DNA from: Bacteroidales bacterium UBA3623
Lineage (GTDB): Bacteria; Bacteroidota; Bacteroidia; Bacteroidales; UBA932
NCBI GenBank assembly: GCA_002373715.1
Contig: DFLI01000072.1
Coordinates: 7,199-15,610 of the forward strand
Direction: 5' to 3'
Length of the DNA: 8,412 bases
Each line of letters starts with the position of its first letter. The stretch's first letter is position 1. Below the pieces are notes generated by a model. That model was given only the letters and a program-made list of their open reading frames with translations, ran no database searches and was not told the origin of the DNA. Positions 1-6,284 of this stretch are shown piece by piece. The position numbers were made by a program, and so were the translations under genes.

Positions 1-41
1 AAGCGCTTTTTGGCACCGGAGTTGGTTTTAAGCTTTGCCAT
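1..41 (-). CDS. rpmI: Ribosomal protein bL35 (rpmI), 5' end only
   Basis: Reading the minus strand from the ATG at 41, the window holds the first 13 codons, MAKLKTNSGAKKR, and then ends. This is the strongly conserved N-terminus of large-subunit ribosomal protein bL35, a small basic protein that binds 23S rRNA. It lies 49 bases downstream of infC on the same strand, the standard infC-rpmI-rplT order, so rplT is expected just outside the left edge (inference). No Shine-Dalgarno-like sequence precedes the ATG; the upstream bases are AT-rich, which is normal in Bacteroidota. The gene is truncated only by the window boundary. Confidence 0.93.
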   Translation of the reverse strand, partial: MAKLKTNSGAKKR

Positions 42-70
42 TGTGTTAAACAATTAATAATTATACATAT

Positions 71-86
71 CCGTCTTTCCCGACGG
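71..86. other. Small inverted repeat in the infC-rpmI gap
   Basis: A perfect 5-bp stem (71-75 with 82-86) encloses a 6-base loop between the infC stop and the rpmI start. On the minus strand, the sense strand here, it follows the infC stop codon and is followed by AT-rich sequence without a U-run, so it does not look like a terminator for the operon. On the plus strand it is followed by six Ts (87-92), but no plus-strand gene precedes it. It could be a weak structural element between the two cistrons; its role is unknown. Confidence 0.35.
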
Positions 87-90
87 TTTT

Positions 91-678
91 TTACTTTTTC
101 TTAACAGGAGCAATCATCATGGACATGCGCTTGCCTTCCAGCACCGGCATGTTCTCCGCGCGGCCGTATTCTTCCAGCTCTACGGCAAAGCGAAGCAGCT
201 GCTTCTCTCCCTGCTGGGCAAACTGGATGGAGCGTCCGCGGAAGAAGATGGAGGCCTTCACTTTGGAACCTTCCTGGAGGAACTCCTGAGCATGCTTCAG
301 CTTGAACTGGAAATCGTGCTCGTCGGTGTTGGGGCCGAAACGAATCTCCTTGATCACTATCTTGGCAGCGTTGGCTTTCATCTCCTTGGCTTTCTTGCGC
401 TGCTGGTACAGGTACTTCTGGTAGTCCAGAATCTTGCACACGGGCGGGTCTGCCTTGGCGCTGATCTCAACCAGGTCCAGTTCCTGTTCCTCGGCCATGG
501 CGAGGGCCTTGGAGAAAGGATAAATACCCTGCTCGGGGATGTTCTCCCCTACCAGGCGAACCTCTGATGCGGTGATTTCACGGTTAATCCGAAGGGCGTT
601 TTCGTCCTTCTGGTTACCCTGCACCTGCTGGGGCTTTTTCTTCAGACCCGAAGGTCTGGGTTTGAAAGGCGTTGCGAT
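91..678 (-). CDS. infC: Translation initiation factor IF-3, predicted AUC start
   Basis: IF-3 binds the 30S subunit, keeps it apart from 50S and proofreads the start codon and initiator tRNA. The protein shows the N-terminal domain (RINREI, then RLVGENIPEQGIYPFSKALA, LDLVEIS, PPVCKILDYQKY), a basic linker (YQQRKKAKEMKA) and the C-terminal domain (KEIRFGPNTDEHDFQFKLKHA through a KKK tail). Conventional starts give only a GTG at 624 (177 aa) with no ribosome-binding site. In the same frame, an ATC at 678 sits 7 bases after AGGAG and adds 18 codons (ATPFKPRPSGLKKKPQQ after the initiator), giving 195 aa. An in-frame TAA lies five codons upstream of that ATC, so no ATG, GTG or TTG can extend the gene. 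infC with AUU, AUC or AUA starts is established in other bacteria and lets IF-3 repress its own translation; the same here is inference. The gene starts 26 bases after the thrS stop and is probably co-transcribed. Confidence 0.93.
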   Translation of the reverse strand: MATPFKPRPSGLKKKPQQVQGNQKDENALRINREITASEVRLVGENIPEQGIYPFSKALAMAEEQELDLVEISAKADPPVCKILDYQKYLYQQRKKAKEMKANAAKIVIKEIRFGPNTDEHDFQFKLKHAQEFLQEGSKVKASIFFRGRSIQFAQQGEKQLLRFAVELEEYGRAENMPVLEGKRMSMMIAPVKKK

Positions 679-685
679 AGTTTTA

Positions 686-692
686 CTCCTTT
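686..692 (-). promoter_or_regulatory. Shine-Dalgarno site that decides the infC start
   Basis: The minus strand reads AAAGGAG here, followed by a 7-base spacer and then the ATC codon at 678-676. The spacing is ideal for ATC and far too long (over 60 bases) for the GTG at 624. It is the only clear Shine-Dalgarno match in front of the complete genes of this window, the others having AT-rich or unremarkable leaders. Confidence 0.7.
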
Positions 693-704
693 AAAACGTT
701 AAAC

Positions 705-2666
705 TTACTGGGCCAGTTCTTCTGCCACGGCGTTGCGGACATAATCCACAAACTGCGGCACAGTCATGGAACCCTGGTCCACGGCTCCACGGCGTACCGA
801 GACGGATTCCTCCGCCTGCTCTTTTTCTCCCACGATGACCAGCAGCGGTACTCTCATGAGGGAAGTCTCTCTAATTCGCTTACCCAGAGTCTCGTTACGA
901 TCGTCTATGGAGGCGCGAATTTCGGAATTATTTAGCAGATTTACAACTTTTTTCGCATAATCTGCATATTTTTCACTCACCGGCAGCACTTTCACCTGGT
1001 CCGGATGCAGCCACAGCGGCAGGTGTCCGGCGGTGTGCTCCAGCAGCACGGCCACGAAACGCTCCAGCGAGCCGAAGGGGGCGCGGTGAATCATGACGGG
1101 GCGCTTGCGGGAGCCGTCGGAATCTACATATTCCAGCTCAAAGCGCTCGGGGAGGTTGTAGTCTACCTGAATGGTACCCAGCTGCCAGCTGCGGCCGATA
1201 GCGTCCTTCACCATGAAGTCCAGTTTGGGGCCATAGAAGGCGGCCTCGCCGGTTTCCACTACGTAAGGAAGGCCCTTCTTCTTGGCGGCATCAATGATGC
1301 CCTGTTCGGCCTTGGCCCAGTTTTCATCGGAGCCGATGTACTTGGACGGGTTCTTGGGGTCGCGCAGGGATACCTGGGCGGTGAACTTGTCAAACTTCAG
1401 GGTTTTGAACACGTAGAGGATGAGGTCTATCACCTTCTCGAACTCTTCCTGGAGCTGGTCCTGGCGGCAGAAAAGGTGGGCATCGTCCTGGGTGAAGCTG
1501 CGCACACGGGTAAGGCCGTGGAGTTCACCGCTTTGCTCGTAACGATACACGGTACCGAACTCGGCAAAACGCAGGGGAAGGTCACGGTAGCTGCGGGGCG
1601 CGCTGCGGAAAATTTCGCAGTGGTGGGGGCAGTTCATGGGTTTGAGGAGGTATTCCTCACCTTCCTGCGGGGTATGGATGGGCTGGAAGGAATCCTTTCC
1701 GTACTTGGCATAGTGACCGGAAGTAACGTAAAGTTCCTTTCCGCCGATATGGGGCGTCACCACGGGGAGGTAGCCGTATTCGGCCTGCTTCTTGGCCAGG
1801 AAAGCCTGCAGGGTGTTGCGGAGGGCGGCACCACGGGGCAGCCACAGGGGCAGACCGGCACCCACTCTCTGGGAGAAGGTGAAGAGCTCCATCTCCTTGC
1901 CAATCTTGCGGTGATCACGCTTCTTGGCCTCTTCCAGCACCACCAGGTATTCGTCCAGGAGGCTCTTCTTGGGGAAGGTGATACCGTAAATACGGGTGAG
2001 CTGCTGGCGGTTTTCGTCTCCTCTCCAATAGGCGCCGGCCAGGGAAAGAATCTTAACGGCCTTAATCACCTCCGTGTTCTTCAGGTGCGGTCCGCGGCAC
2101 AGGTCCGTGAACTGACCGTTGGTATAATAGGTAATGGTGCCGTCTTCCAGTTCGGAGATAAGCTCCTGCTTGTATTGGTCTCCTTTTTCGGTGAAGTATT
2201 TCATGGCATCGGCCTTGGACACCTCAATGCGGCAGAAGTCCTGCTTCTGACGGGCAAACTCCATCATCTTGTCTTCGATGGCCTTGAAATCTGCATCCGT
2301 GAGGGTGCGGCCGTTCATGTCTACGTCGTAATAGAAGCCGTTCTCAATGGCGGGGCCGATACCGAACTTAACGCCCGGGAAAAGGGCCTCCAGCGCCTCT
2401 GCCATCAGGTGAGAGGAGCTGTGCCAGAACACTTTCTTGCCCTCGTCGTCTTCCCACTTGAGGAGGCGGATGGCCACATCCTGCGTGATAGGACGCATGA
2501 GGTCGATGGTGGTTCCCTTGGAAGTTTCGGGCTCATCGGCCGTTTTAATGTTCACAGCCAGAATTTGCTCAGCCAAACGGGGGCTGATGCTCATGGCTAC
2601 ATCATAACCGGTTACGCCAGCTTCGTACTGACGTACACTTCCATCGGGGAACGTAATGTTGATCAT
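705..2666 (-). CDS. thrS: Threonyl-tRNA synthetase
   Basis: Cytoplasmic class II synthetase that attaches threonine to tRNA-Thr and hydrolyses mischarged Ser-tRNA-Thr. At 653 aa it is close to the family norm (about 640). Domains in order: TGS domain (residues 1-62), editing domain with the HSSSH motif (H82, H86) plus C190 and H194 of DLCRGPH, catalytic core (about 245-545), and anticodon-binding domain (about 555-650). The catalytic zinc ligands are all present: C346 in MNCPHH, H397 in DDAHLF and H527 in MIHRA. Motif 2 (FAEFGTVYRYE) and motif 3 (HRAPFGSLERF) are intact. The ATG at 2666 gives the usual start MINITFPDGS; there is no Shine-Dalgarno sequence. It is the first gene of thrS-infC-rpmI and has a -7-like box upstream. 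No frameshift or missing key residue is seen. Confidence 0.98.
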   Translation of the reverse strand: MINITFPDGSVRQYEAGVTGYDVAMSISPRLAEQILAVNIKTADEPETSKGTTIDLMRPITQDVAIRLLKWEDDEGKKVFWHSSSHLMAEALEALFPGVKFGIGPAIENGFYYDVDMNGRTLTDADFKAIEDKMMEFARQKQDFCRIEVSKADAMKYFTEKGDQYKQELISELEDGTITYYTNGQFTDLCRGPHLKNTEVIKAVKILSLAGAYWRGDENRQQLTRIYGITFPKKSLLDEYLVVLEEAKKRDHRKIGKEMELFTFSQRVGAGLPLWLPRGAALRNTLQAFLAKKQAEYGYLPVVTPHIGGKELYVTSGHYAKYGKDSFQPIHTPQEGEEYLLKPMNCPHHCEIFRSAPRSYRDLPLRFAEFGTVYRYEQSGELHGLTRVRSFTQDDAHLFCRQDQLQEEFEKVIDLILYVFKTLKFDKFTAQVSLRDPKNPSKYIGSDENWAKAEQGIIDAAKKKGLPYVVETGEAAFYGPKLDFMVKDAIGRSWQLGTIQVDYNLPERFELEYVDSDGSRKRPVMIHRAPFGSLERFVAVLLEHTAGHLPLWLHPDQVKVLPVSEKYADYAKKVVNLLNNSEIRASIDDRNETLGKRIRETSLMRVPLLVIVGEKEQAEESVSVRRGAVDQGSMTVPQFVDYVRNAVAEELAQ

Positions 2667-2706
2667 AATCTTAGTTTGAGTTTATTACTTACAATGTCTT
2701 TCACTC

Positions 2707-2724
2707 GCTATTTTTAGCAATAGC
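2707..2724 (-). promoter_or_regulatory. Stem-loop at the predicted 5' end of the thrS transcript
   Basis: A perfect 6-bp inverted repeat (2707-2712 with 2719-2724) encloses a 6-base loop. It lies just downstream of the candidate thrS -7 box, so the transcript would begin at or very near the base of this stem, leaving an untranslated leader of about 55 bases. The leader has no recognisable T-box or tRNA-like anticodon arm. A stabilising 5' hairpin or a chance palindrome in AT-rich DNA are both possible. Confidence 0.35.
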
Positions 2725-2727
2725 CTA

Positions 2728-2735
2728 CAAAGTTA
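2728..2735 (-). promoter_or_regulatory. Candidate -7 box for the thrS operon
   Basis: The minus strand reads TAACTTTG, an exact match to the Bacteroidota primary sigma factor -7 consensus TAnnTTTG. It is 62 bases upstream of the thrS ATG. I do not see a convincing -33 TTTG at the usual distance, so the assignment rests on the -7 match and on its position in the 132-bp divergent intergenic region. Confidence 0.5.
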
Positions 2736-2784
2736 ACAATTTTTCTTGACATTTTATCTCTCGCCATAAGTGCGGGATTTTTAT

Positions 2785-2792
2785 TATCTTTG
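2785..2792 (+). promoter_or_regulatory. Candidate -7 box for the DUF4199-glycosyltransferase operon
   Basis: TATCTTTG matches the Bacteroidota -7 consensus TAnnTTTG exactly and lies directly before the first gene of the plus-strand operon. No clear -33 element is seen. Transcription would start around 2796-2799, at or next to the ATG at 2799, implying a nearly leaderless message or use of the next in-frame ATG at 2811. Confidence 0.45.
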
Positions 2793-2798
2793 TGAGGT

Positions 2799-3368
2799 AT
2801 GAAGAAAACGATGGACAACAATGCCGTATGGAACGAGGCCGGGAAGGGCGCCCTGTACCTGGGAGGCCTTTCCATTCTGTGCCTGAGTTTGAAGGAACTG
2901 AGTACCCTGAGCGGCTCCAACTTCCTCATGACGGCCGCCGCCGTCATCCTCTGGGCGGTGGAGTTCTTTGGCTGCATGCTCCTGATGAAGCGTTCCCTGC
3001 TGGATTTCCGGGATAAATATGAAGGCGTAAAGATGGCCGATACAGCCAAGCTGGGCCGCCGCATGGCCCTCCTGAGCGGCCTTCTGCTGGCATCGGCCCA
3101 GGCACTTATCATTATGAAGATGCCCCAGGAAGAGGTAACCGCCCTGGCAGACCAGCTTTCCGGCGCCATGACCATGGGCGCCTCGGAGCGCGAAGCCATG
3201 GACAGCATGCTGGACAAACTGCCGGTATTCACCTTCGTGTTCCAGTGGCTGTACTGCTTCCTTTACGGTACGGTTCTCTCCTCCATCCTTTCCAGATACA
3301 TTTTCATGCAAGAAATAATGGGCTTCCGTCCCAAAGACACGGACGAAGACCAGCCCGATGAACAGTAA
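2799..3368 (+). CDS. DUF4199-type four-helix membrane protein
   Basis: A 189-aa protein with four predicted transmembrane segments at about residues 17-35, 43-63, 86-106 and 142-166, ending in a charged acidic tail (KDTDEDQPDEQ). The pattern (N-terminal hydrophobic hairpin, a soluble stretch around 107-140, a last helix followed by SRYIF), the length, and the location directly in front of a family 2 glycosyltransferase fit the DUF4199 family common in Bacteroidota; this is recognition by pattern, not a search. Its function is unknown. The ATG at 2799 gives MKKTMDNNAV; a second in-frame ATG at 2811 gives MDNNAVWNEAG, and the promoter position makes that start plausible too. It is the first gene of a four-gene run and ends 6 bases before the glycosyltransferase, suggesting they work at the same membrane. 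Confidence 0.72.
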   Translation: MKKTMDNNAVWNEAGKGALYLGGLSILCLSLKELSTLSGSNFLMTAAAVILWAVEFFGCMLLMKRSLLDFRDKYEGVKMADTAKLGRRMALLSGLLLASAQALIIMKMPQEEVTALADQLSGAMTMGASEREAMDSMLDKLPVFTFVFQWLYCFLYGTVLSSILSRYIFMQEIMGFRPKDTDEDQPDEQ

Positions 3369-3374
3369 TACATT

Positions 3375-4313
3375 ATGGATCTTTCACTTGTCATTCCGCT
3401 GTACAACGAGGCCGAAAGCCTGCCGGAGCTGAAAGCCTGGATAGAAGCTTCCCTCAAAGACTTCTCCTACGAGATTATCTTCGTGGACGATGGTTCCACG
3501 GACGGCTCCTGGGAGGTGATTCAGCAGATGGCCGCCCCCAATGTGAAGGGCATCCGCTTCCGCAGGAACTATGGTAAATCGGCCGCCCTTTATGTGGGCT
3601 TTGAGGCAGCCCAGGGAGACATTGTGGTTACCATGGATGCCGATTTGCAGGACTCCCCGGAGGAAATTCCGGAGATGGTTCGCATGATTAAGGAAGAAGG
3701 CTATGACCTGGTTTCCGGCTGGAAGCAGCACCGCAAGGACAACGCCCTCACCAAGAATCTTCCCTCCAAACTGTACAACTGGACGGCCCGCAAGGTAACG
3801 GGCATCAAACTGCACGACATGAACTGCGGCCTCAAAGCATACAAGGCCGATGTGATTAAGAATATAGAGGTATACGGAGAAATGCACCGCTATATTCCGT
3901 ACCTCGCTAAAAACGCCGGCTTCGATAAGATTGGAGAAAAGCCGGTACACCACCAGAAGCGCAAGTACGGGAAGTCCAAATTTGGAATGGACCGCTTTGT
4001 GCACGGCATGCTGGATTTGATGAGCCTGCACTTCTTGAGCCGCTTTGGCGCCCGTCCCATGCACTTTTTCGGCAGCAGCGGCATCCTCATGTTCCTCATT
4101 GGTTTTGTAATGACGGTGTGCATTGTGGTAAACAAACTGTACCACCAGGCCAACGGCCTTAAGTTCCGCGCCGTCACAGACCAGCCCCTCTTCTACCTGG
4201 CCCTCCTGGCTGTGGTACTGGGTGTCATGCTCTTCCTCGCCGGCTTCGTGGGAGAAATGATAGCCCGCAGCTCCACGGAGCGCAACAATTACCAGATAAA
4301 AGAAAAACTCTAA
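3375..4313 (+). CDS. Family 2 glycosyltransferase, GtrB/DPM1 type
   Basis: A 312-aa inner-membrane enzyme. Residues 1-220 form a GT-A fold: LSLVIPLYNE at 3-12, nucleotide-binding DDGSTD at 38-43, RNYGKSAAL around 65-71, and the metal-binding DADLQD at 88-93. HDMNCGLKAY at 147-156 and KRKYGKSKFG at 195-204 are typical of the dolichyl/undecaprenyl-phosphate mannosyl- or glucosyltransferase branch (DPM1, GtrB, ArnC relatives). Two transmembrane helices follow at about 228-255 and 270-295. Family members transfer a sugar from a nucleotide donor to polyprenyl phosphate on the cytoplasmic face; the sugar and acceptor here cannot be read from the sequence. The start ATG at 3375 leads straight into the conserved first strand. 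The gene sits 6 bases after the DUF4199 gene and 11 bases before the first DUF3857 gene, so co-transcription is likely. No key motif is missing. Confidence 0.93.
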   Translation: MDLSLVIPLYNEAESLPELKAWIEASLKDFSYEIIFVDDGSTDGSWEVIQQMAAPNVKGIRFRRNYGKSAALYVGFEAAQGDIVVTMDADLQDSPEEIPEMVRMIKEEGYDLVSGWKQHRKDNALTKNLPSKLYNWTARKVTGIKLHDMNCGLKAYKADVIKNIEVYGEMHRYIPYLAKNAGFDKIGEKPVHHQKRKYGKSKFGMDRFVHGMLDLMSLHFLSRFGARPMHFFGSSGILMFLIGFVMTVCIVVNKLYHQANGLKFRAVTDQPLFYLALLAVVLGVMLFLAGFVGEMIARSSTERNNYQIKEKL

Positions 4314-4324
4314 TAACCACCGCC

Positions 4325-6284
4325 ATGAAAAGACTCTGCTCCCTTTTGGGGCTGCTCTGCGTTGCCGGACTCCTTCCAGTAGCAGCCCAGTCCATCGCCA
4401 TCAATCCCAAACCGGGCAAAGTCTCCGAGGCTGAGGTCTCCATGACCACCTATCCGCGTGACACTTCGGCCGCCGCCGTGGTACTGATGGACAATACCAT
4501 CGTCATGCTCCAGACCTCCGACGTCCTGGAGCTCACAAAGGAAGTGCAGGTTTACGAGCGCATCAAGGTACTGAAAGAGGACGGAAAATCATGGGCCGAC
4601 TATAAAATCCCGTACTACAAGGACGAGAACGTCACCAATATCAAAGTCACCACCTACAACCTGGAGAACGGGAAGGTGAAACAGAGTTCGCTGGACAAGA
4701 AGCACATCTTCAAAGAGGAGGTTACCAGCGGCCTTTATACCTGTTCTTTCTCGGCCCCGGATGTGAGAGTTGGCTCTGTGATTGAGGTTTCCTACAAGCT
4801 GAACAGTGACCGCTATTGGGATATTCCCGAGTTTATCCTGCAGCGCACGATCCCCGTCAACATGGTTTATTCGGCCCTTCTCTATCCGGACTTCCTGGGT
4901 ATAAACAAGATGTCTCGCGGTTACATCACGGCCGGCTACAAAAAGACCGAAAACCCGCTGGTGTTGCGCAACAACGTTATTCCGCAGTGTTCAATGATTA
5001 CCGAGCAGTACTCCCTGATTGATGCTCCTGCGGTTCCCCGTGAGCCTTCCAACATGTGCCCCCGGCACTATCGCTGCGCCATTGCTTTTGAACTGGCAGG
5101 CATCACCATTCCCGGCAGACTTTACAAGAGCTATTCCATGAAATGGGAGGATGTGGACAAACAGGTACGGGAATCCAACATCTCCTCCCAATGCATGGTA
5201 AAGGGAAAAGTCCTGGATCCTTTTGTTTCGCACAACGAGGATGAGGATCAGGCCATTGCCGATGTACGCAACGCAGTGCTGGCAGCGGTGAAGTGGAACG
5301 GAGACTTCACCATGGTTCCGGACAATATCCGCAACGTGATCAAGGCGGGAACGGGATCATCGGCCTCCATCAATGCCATTGTAGCCAGCGCGCTTAACCA
5401 AATGGGCTACCGAGTATATCCTACACTGCTATGCAGAAGAAGCAACGGTTTCCTGGCCAGCTTCTATGTATCCCCGGAGGCCTTTACCAGCATGATTCTT
5501 AGAATTGAGACGCCTTCCGGCAAGGTCCATTTCCTTGATGCCGCGCCGGATTACGGCTACCTCAATATCATAGATACGGATTTCCTGGTAGAGGAAGCCC
5601 GCGTGGTCCTGCCGGAAAACGAAGGCGTATCGTTCTGGGAGAATCTTACCGCCATGGCCTCGGGGGCCACTGTCATTGTGGTAACGGGAGAATTGCAGGA
5701 AGATAAGACCATAAAGGGTACCATTGACCTGAAAGCCTTCAAGGAGAGCTCGTACATGGTAAAGGAAACGCGGGAGGCGCTGGGCACCGATGAGAAGTAC
5801 TTCCAACTGGTAGAGAAGGGAGAAGATTTTGAAATCATCTCCGGCGAGTATCAGGCCGATTCGTACTCCCCCAACGTGGGTCTCACCCTGGAATATGAGC
5901 AGCAGGCCACGGCTACCGGAGAGTTTGTCTACATCAAGCCTTTCCTTATCAAGGAGCACCACCAGGGAGACTTCCCTCCCGGGGAGCGCCATCTTCCCAT
6001 CGACTTCCCTTTCAAGGAGACCATCACGTATACCTATACCATGCAAGTCCCCGAAGGGTATGCGGGTAGAGCAGCTTCCCGCCAATGTATCCTATCAGCT
6101 TTCCGGATACAAGGCCCGTGTAGCCTGTCAGTCCCGGTTGATGGACGGCAATATCATCACGATCTCCTACACGTTCAAGAACGACACCCTGCAGATTCCG
6201 GCTTCCAGCTATCCCGACTTAAGGACATTCTGGGAGAAACTTTGTAACATTTATCTGGGAACCATTATTCTCAAGAAGGTATGA
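4325..6284 (+). CDS. Exported DUF3857/transglutaminase-fold protein without catalytic Cys, frameshifted near 3' end
   Basis: The reading frame from the ATG at 4325 runs to a TAA at 6245-6247 (640 aa), but its last about 60 residues look spurious. From about 6051 the natural C-terminus continues in the +1 frame (RVEQLPANVSYQLSGYKA to YLGTIILKKV) and stops at TGA 6282-6284. Repaired, the protein is 652 aa. A signal peptide (MKRLCSLLGLLCVAGLLPVAA, residues 1-21, AxA-like site before QS) predicts export. Then come a DUF3857-like beta domain (about 60-240), a transglutaminase-like helical core (about 300-410) and a C-terminal beta domain. Where active relatives have GDCK, this protein has GSSA (344-347), so Ser346 replaces Cys; the His position aligns with Ser389, while Asp405 of FLDAA remains. 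It is therefore likely a non-catalytic member of the family. Its paralogue follows with an ATGA overlap. The shift may be a real mutation, a sequencing error or, less likely, programmed. Confidence 0.85.
6049..6062 (+). other. Site of the +1 frameshift
   Basis: Both frames read as plausible protein across this short stretch: the upstream frame gives VPEGY and the downstream frame gives PKGMRVEQLP. Removing one base, for example one C of the CCCC run at 6049-6052 or the G at 6062, joins them into VPKGMRVEQLP or VPEGYRVEQLP, both good fits to a family loop. The C run makes a homopolymer length error or mutation the simplest explanation. Confidence 0.75.

Noticed and set aside
71..92. A stem followed by six Ts on the plus strand, resembling a rho-independent terminator
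   Set aside because: No plus-strand gene precedes it in the window and both flanking genes are on the minus strand; the stem is only 5 bp.
1005..2717. A 570-codon open frame on the plus strand opposite thrS
   Set aside because: It lies antisense to a fully recognisable ThrRS gene and its translation is low-complexity and resembles no family. It is a by-product of the codon bias of thrS.
2746..2751. An exact TTGACA, the E. coli -35 hexamer, in the divergent intergenic region
   Set aside because: No -10 hexamer lies 16-18 bases downstream, the distance to the -7 box at 2785 is too long, and Bacteroidota promoters do not use this element.
3384..4145. A 253-codon open frame on the minus strand opposite the glycosyltransferase
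   Set aside because: The plus strand carries all glycosyltransferase motifs; the antisense product is His- and Val-rich without domain features.
6248..6284. A separate small gene covering the +1 frame from 5829 to 6284
   Set aside because: Only its last part (after about 6051) resembles protein; it is the displaced C-terminus of the DUF3857 gene, not an independent gene.
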